From contig NZ_JZEF01000002.1 in the NCBI RefSeq assembly GCF_001013475.1, positions 1,219,655 through 1,283,654 on the forward strand: a DNA stretch of 64,000 nucleotides, given 5' to 3'. Each line of letters begins with the position of its first letter. Positions within the stretch are counted from its first letter, which is position 1. The notes beneath the pieces were generated by a model that worked only from the letters and a program-made list of their open reading frames with translations, was not told the origin of the DNA and did no database searches. Position numbers and translations under genes: made by a program. This document shows, one piece after another, positions 61,768 through 64,000 of the stretch. This stretch comes from Xanthomonas arboricola pv. juglandis (lineage in GTDB: Bacteria > Pseudomonadota > Gammaproteobacteria > Xanthomonadales > Xanthomonadaceae).

Positions 61768-63470
61768 CTAGTTACCTGACCAACCATGTTGGCGCGCGAG
61801 TGCTTGCATCAGGTCCGCGAACCCGTCGGCAAACCCATCCATATCGAACACGCCCGACTCGCGCCGACGCTCCGCCACCCGCGCACGCAACGCACTCAAT
61901 GCCGCTGTGTCACTCGCCAACGCCACCGCCTTGGCCACGAACGCAGCGTCATCGGCCACATTCATCTCATCCAGCCCCAGATGATGATTCAGGCTGCCGG
62001 CCACGCGCGCGGCAAATGTCTCGCCGGGCGTGGTCAACACCGGGCAACCCGCCCATAGAGCATCCGATGCGGTGGTATGCGCGTTGTACGGATGCGTATC
62101 CAGGAACAGGTCTGCATGCCGGTAGCGCGCCAGATACTGCGCGTGCGGCAGCTTCGGCATGAACACCAGGCGCTGCGCAGCCACGCCCTGCGTCTGCGCT
62201 ACCGCACGCAGGCGTGCGTCGGCCTCGCCCGGTCCGGACAATAGCCACAGCACGCTGCCCGGCACCGCACGCAACACTGCCAGCATGCGCGCCATGCTGC
62301 GCGGATTGAGCTTGTAGCTGTTGTTGAAGCAGCACAGCACCACGCCATGCTCGGGCAGGCCGCACTGCGCCCGCGACGGCGGCTCGGCGACCACGCGCGA
62401 GGTGTCCGACGGCTGAAACGCACCGTTCAGGCGCAGCACGCGCTCGCGGTAGAACGGCTCCAGCGCCGGCGGCAGCGCAAACGCATCGCCCAGCACATAG
62501 TCCATCCACGGCGCACCCGATGTGCCCGGATATGCCAGCCAGTTGAGCTGCAGCGGCGCCGGCCGCAGTGCGAACACTTCCGGGCGCCCGCCACCGCCCC
62601 AGCCGCGCAGGTCGAACAGCAGATCGATGCCCTGGTCGCGGATGTGCTGCGCGGTGGCCAGGTGCCCGAACTCGGTGACATCGTGCAGCGTGGTGGCTTG
62701 CGCCAGGCGCGCGCGGATCTCGCTGCGGTCGTCATGGCTGGTGGCGAACAGATGCAGTTGCAGCGCCGGCTGCCGGCGCTTCAGCGCTTCGAACAACGCG
62801 ACCGTCAGCAAGCCGGTGGGGTGCGCACCAAACCCGTTGGAAACGAAGCCGAGCCGCAACCCGCCCTGGCTGCGCACGGCAGTCGGCGGTAACGGGCGCA
62901 ACATCGCAGCGACTGCCTGCGCGCGCGTCCGTGCACACGCCAGCTGTTCGGCAGCGCTGGCGTCCTCGCTCAGGAAGGCGAACGGCTCCACCGCAGCAGC
63001 GCCCTGCGCCACGGCGCTACGCACCTGCGCAGCGAGCGCATCCAGCTCGCGCCAGTCGCACAGGCGGCGTCGCCAGTTGAGCAGTTGCGCAGTGATATAC
63101 GGCTCGTCGGGCAGCAACTGATGCGCACGCGTATACGCAGCCGCGGCCGCTTCGGCCTGGCCTGCATCTTCCAATGCGTGCCCCAGCCACAACGCGATGC
63201 CCGGATGCTGCGGCACCAGGTCCGATGCCTGCTGCAACAACGCTGCCGCGTCGGCATGTCGTTGCTGTGTCCAGCGCACCCGGCCAAGCCGCGCCACTGC
63301 TTCCGGATGGCCTGGCTGCAGTGCAAGCGCGCGTTGCACCGCGGCCTCGCCTGCAGCGATTGCGCCCATGCCGAGTTCGGCGTCGGCCAGCATCAGCCAG
63401 GCGATGAAATCACCCGGCTGGCGTCGCACCGCCTCGCGCAGCTGCAGCAGCTCGCGCGGCACCTGCGCAC

Positions 63471-63474
<4 letters not shown>
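61768..63474 (-). CDS. Bacterial O-GlcNAc-transferase homologue with TPR
   Basis: A 568-residue glycosyltransferase of family GT41. It matches the structurally studied Xanthomonas OGT: N-terminal tetratricopeptide repeats (about 5-135), then the two-lobed GT-B catalytic part. The catalytic-role His is H218 in FGAHPTG and the UDP-binding Lys K388 in NNSYKLN, at the same numbers as in the published enzyme. Further UDP site residues are in [17 protein letters not shown]. The GTG start at 63474 overlaps the prfA stop by 4 bases. Its target proteins in bacteria are unknown. Confidence 0.95.

Positions 63475-64000
<526 letters not shown>

Overview
The window is chromosomal DNA from a gamma-proteobacterium of the genus Xanthomonas, most likely X. 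campestris or a close relative. The evidence is GC-rich coding sequence with strong third-position GC, the ahpC-ahpF-oxyR order, a 313-residue proline iminopeptidase whose triad falls at S110/D266/H294, a 568-residue bacterial O-GlcNAc-transferase homologue with H218 and K388 beside prfA, and three tandem secreted subtilases. Species is inferred; genus is well supported. I see no rRNA, tRNA, CRISPR array, prophage or intact IS element.

Left arm (149-8192): a plant-phenolic catabolic island. On the minus strand a MarR regulator heads an operon for hydroxycinnamoyl-CoA hydratase/lyase, an aromatic aldehyde dehydrogenase and a hydroxycinnamate-CoA ligase, which together shorten coumarate or ferulate to 4-hydroxybenzoate or vanillate. 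Facing it are ligB-ligA, encoding a ring-opening protocatechuate 4,5-dioxygenase. A divergent FadR-type GntR repressor (VanR-like operators) and a LysR regulator flank ligBA. 8306-18774 holds an EF-hand protein, an unknown protein, a divergent exported SMP-30 lactonase / Tat-exported Gfo-Idh-MocA oxidoreductase pair, rlmM, a deaminase coupled to a lipoprotein, an EamA transporter, glnS, a GST and a DUF2007 protein.

Middle (18788-45104): a three-gene signalling operon (GAF-LuxR regulator, CHASE3 hybrid kinase, lone receiver) joined by 4-base overlaps; msrA, a DJ-1 protein, tal, rnk; the oxyR/ahpF/ahpC peroxide-defence locus with a recognisable OxyR site; prmC and pip; a tightly overlapping minus-strand operon of nitroreductase, flap-type nuclease, Nudix hydrolase and N-formylglutamate amidohydrolase; two large adjacent DUF1631 paralogues; and the proton-translocating transhydrogenase genes, where pntA part 1 is separated from pntA part 2-pntB by an opposing ECF-sigma/membrane-protein/DUF3106 operon and a REP palindrome.

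Right arm (45105-64000): about 1 kb of gene-free palindromic repeats, then a membrane protein, sufT, ilvE with a strong terminator, three tandem S8 proteases with pre-pro regions (two with a C-terminal PPC-like domain), and the ybaK, short asparaginase-like, DUF2069, wrbA group. A YihY/TlpA-lipoprotein/acylphosphatase operon, a membrane protein, ppk2, moaB, a repeat-filled spacer, the OGT gene and the 3' part of prfA complete the window. Dispersed elements include GTAGGAGCG REP palindromes, CGATTCC heptamer arrays and CTCTCCC-type repeats.
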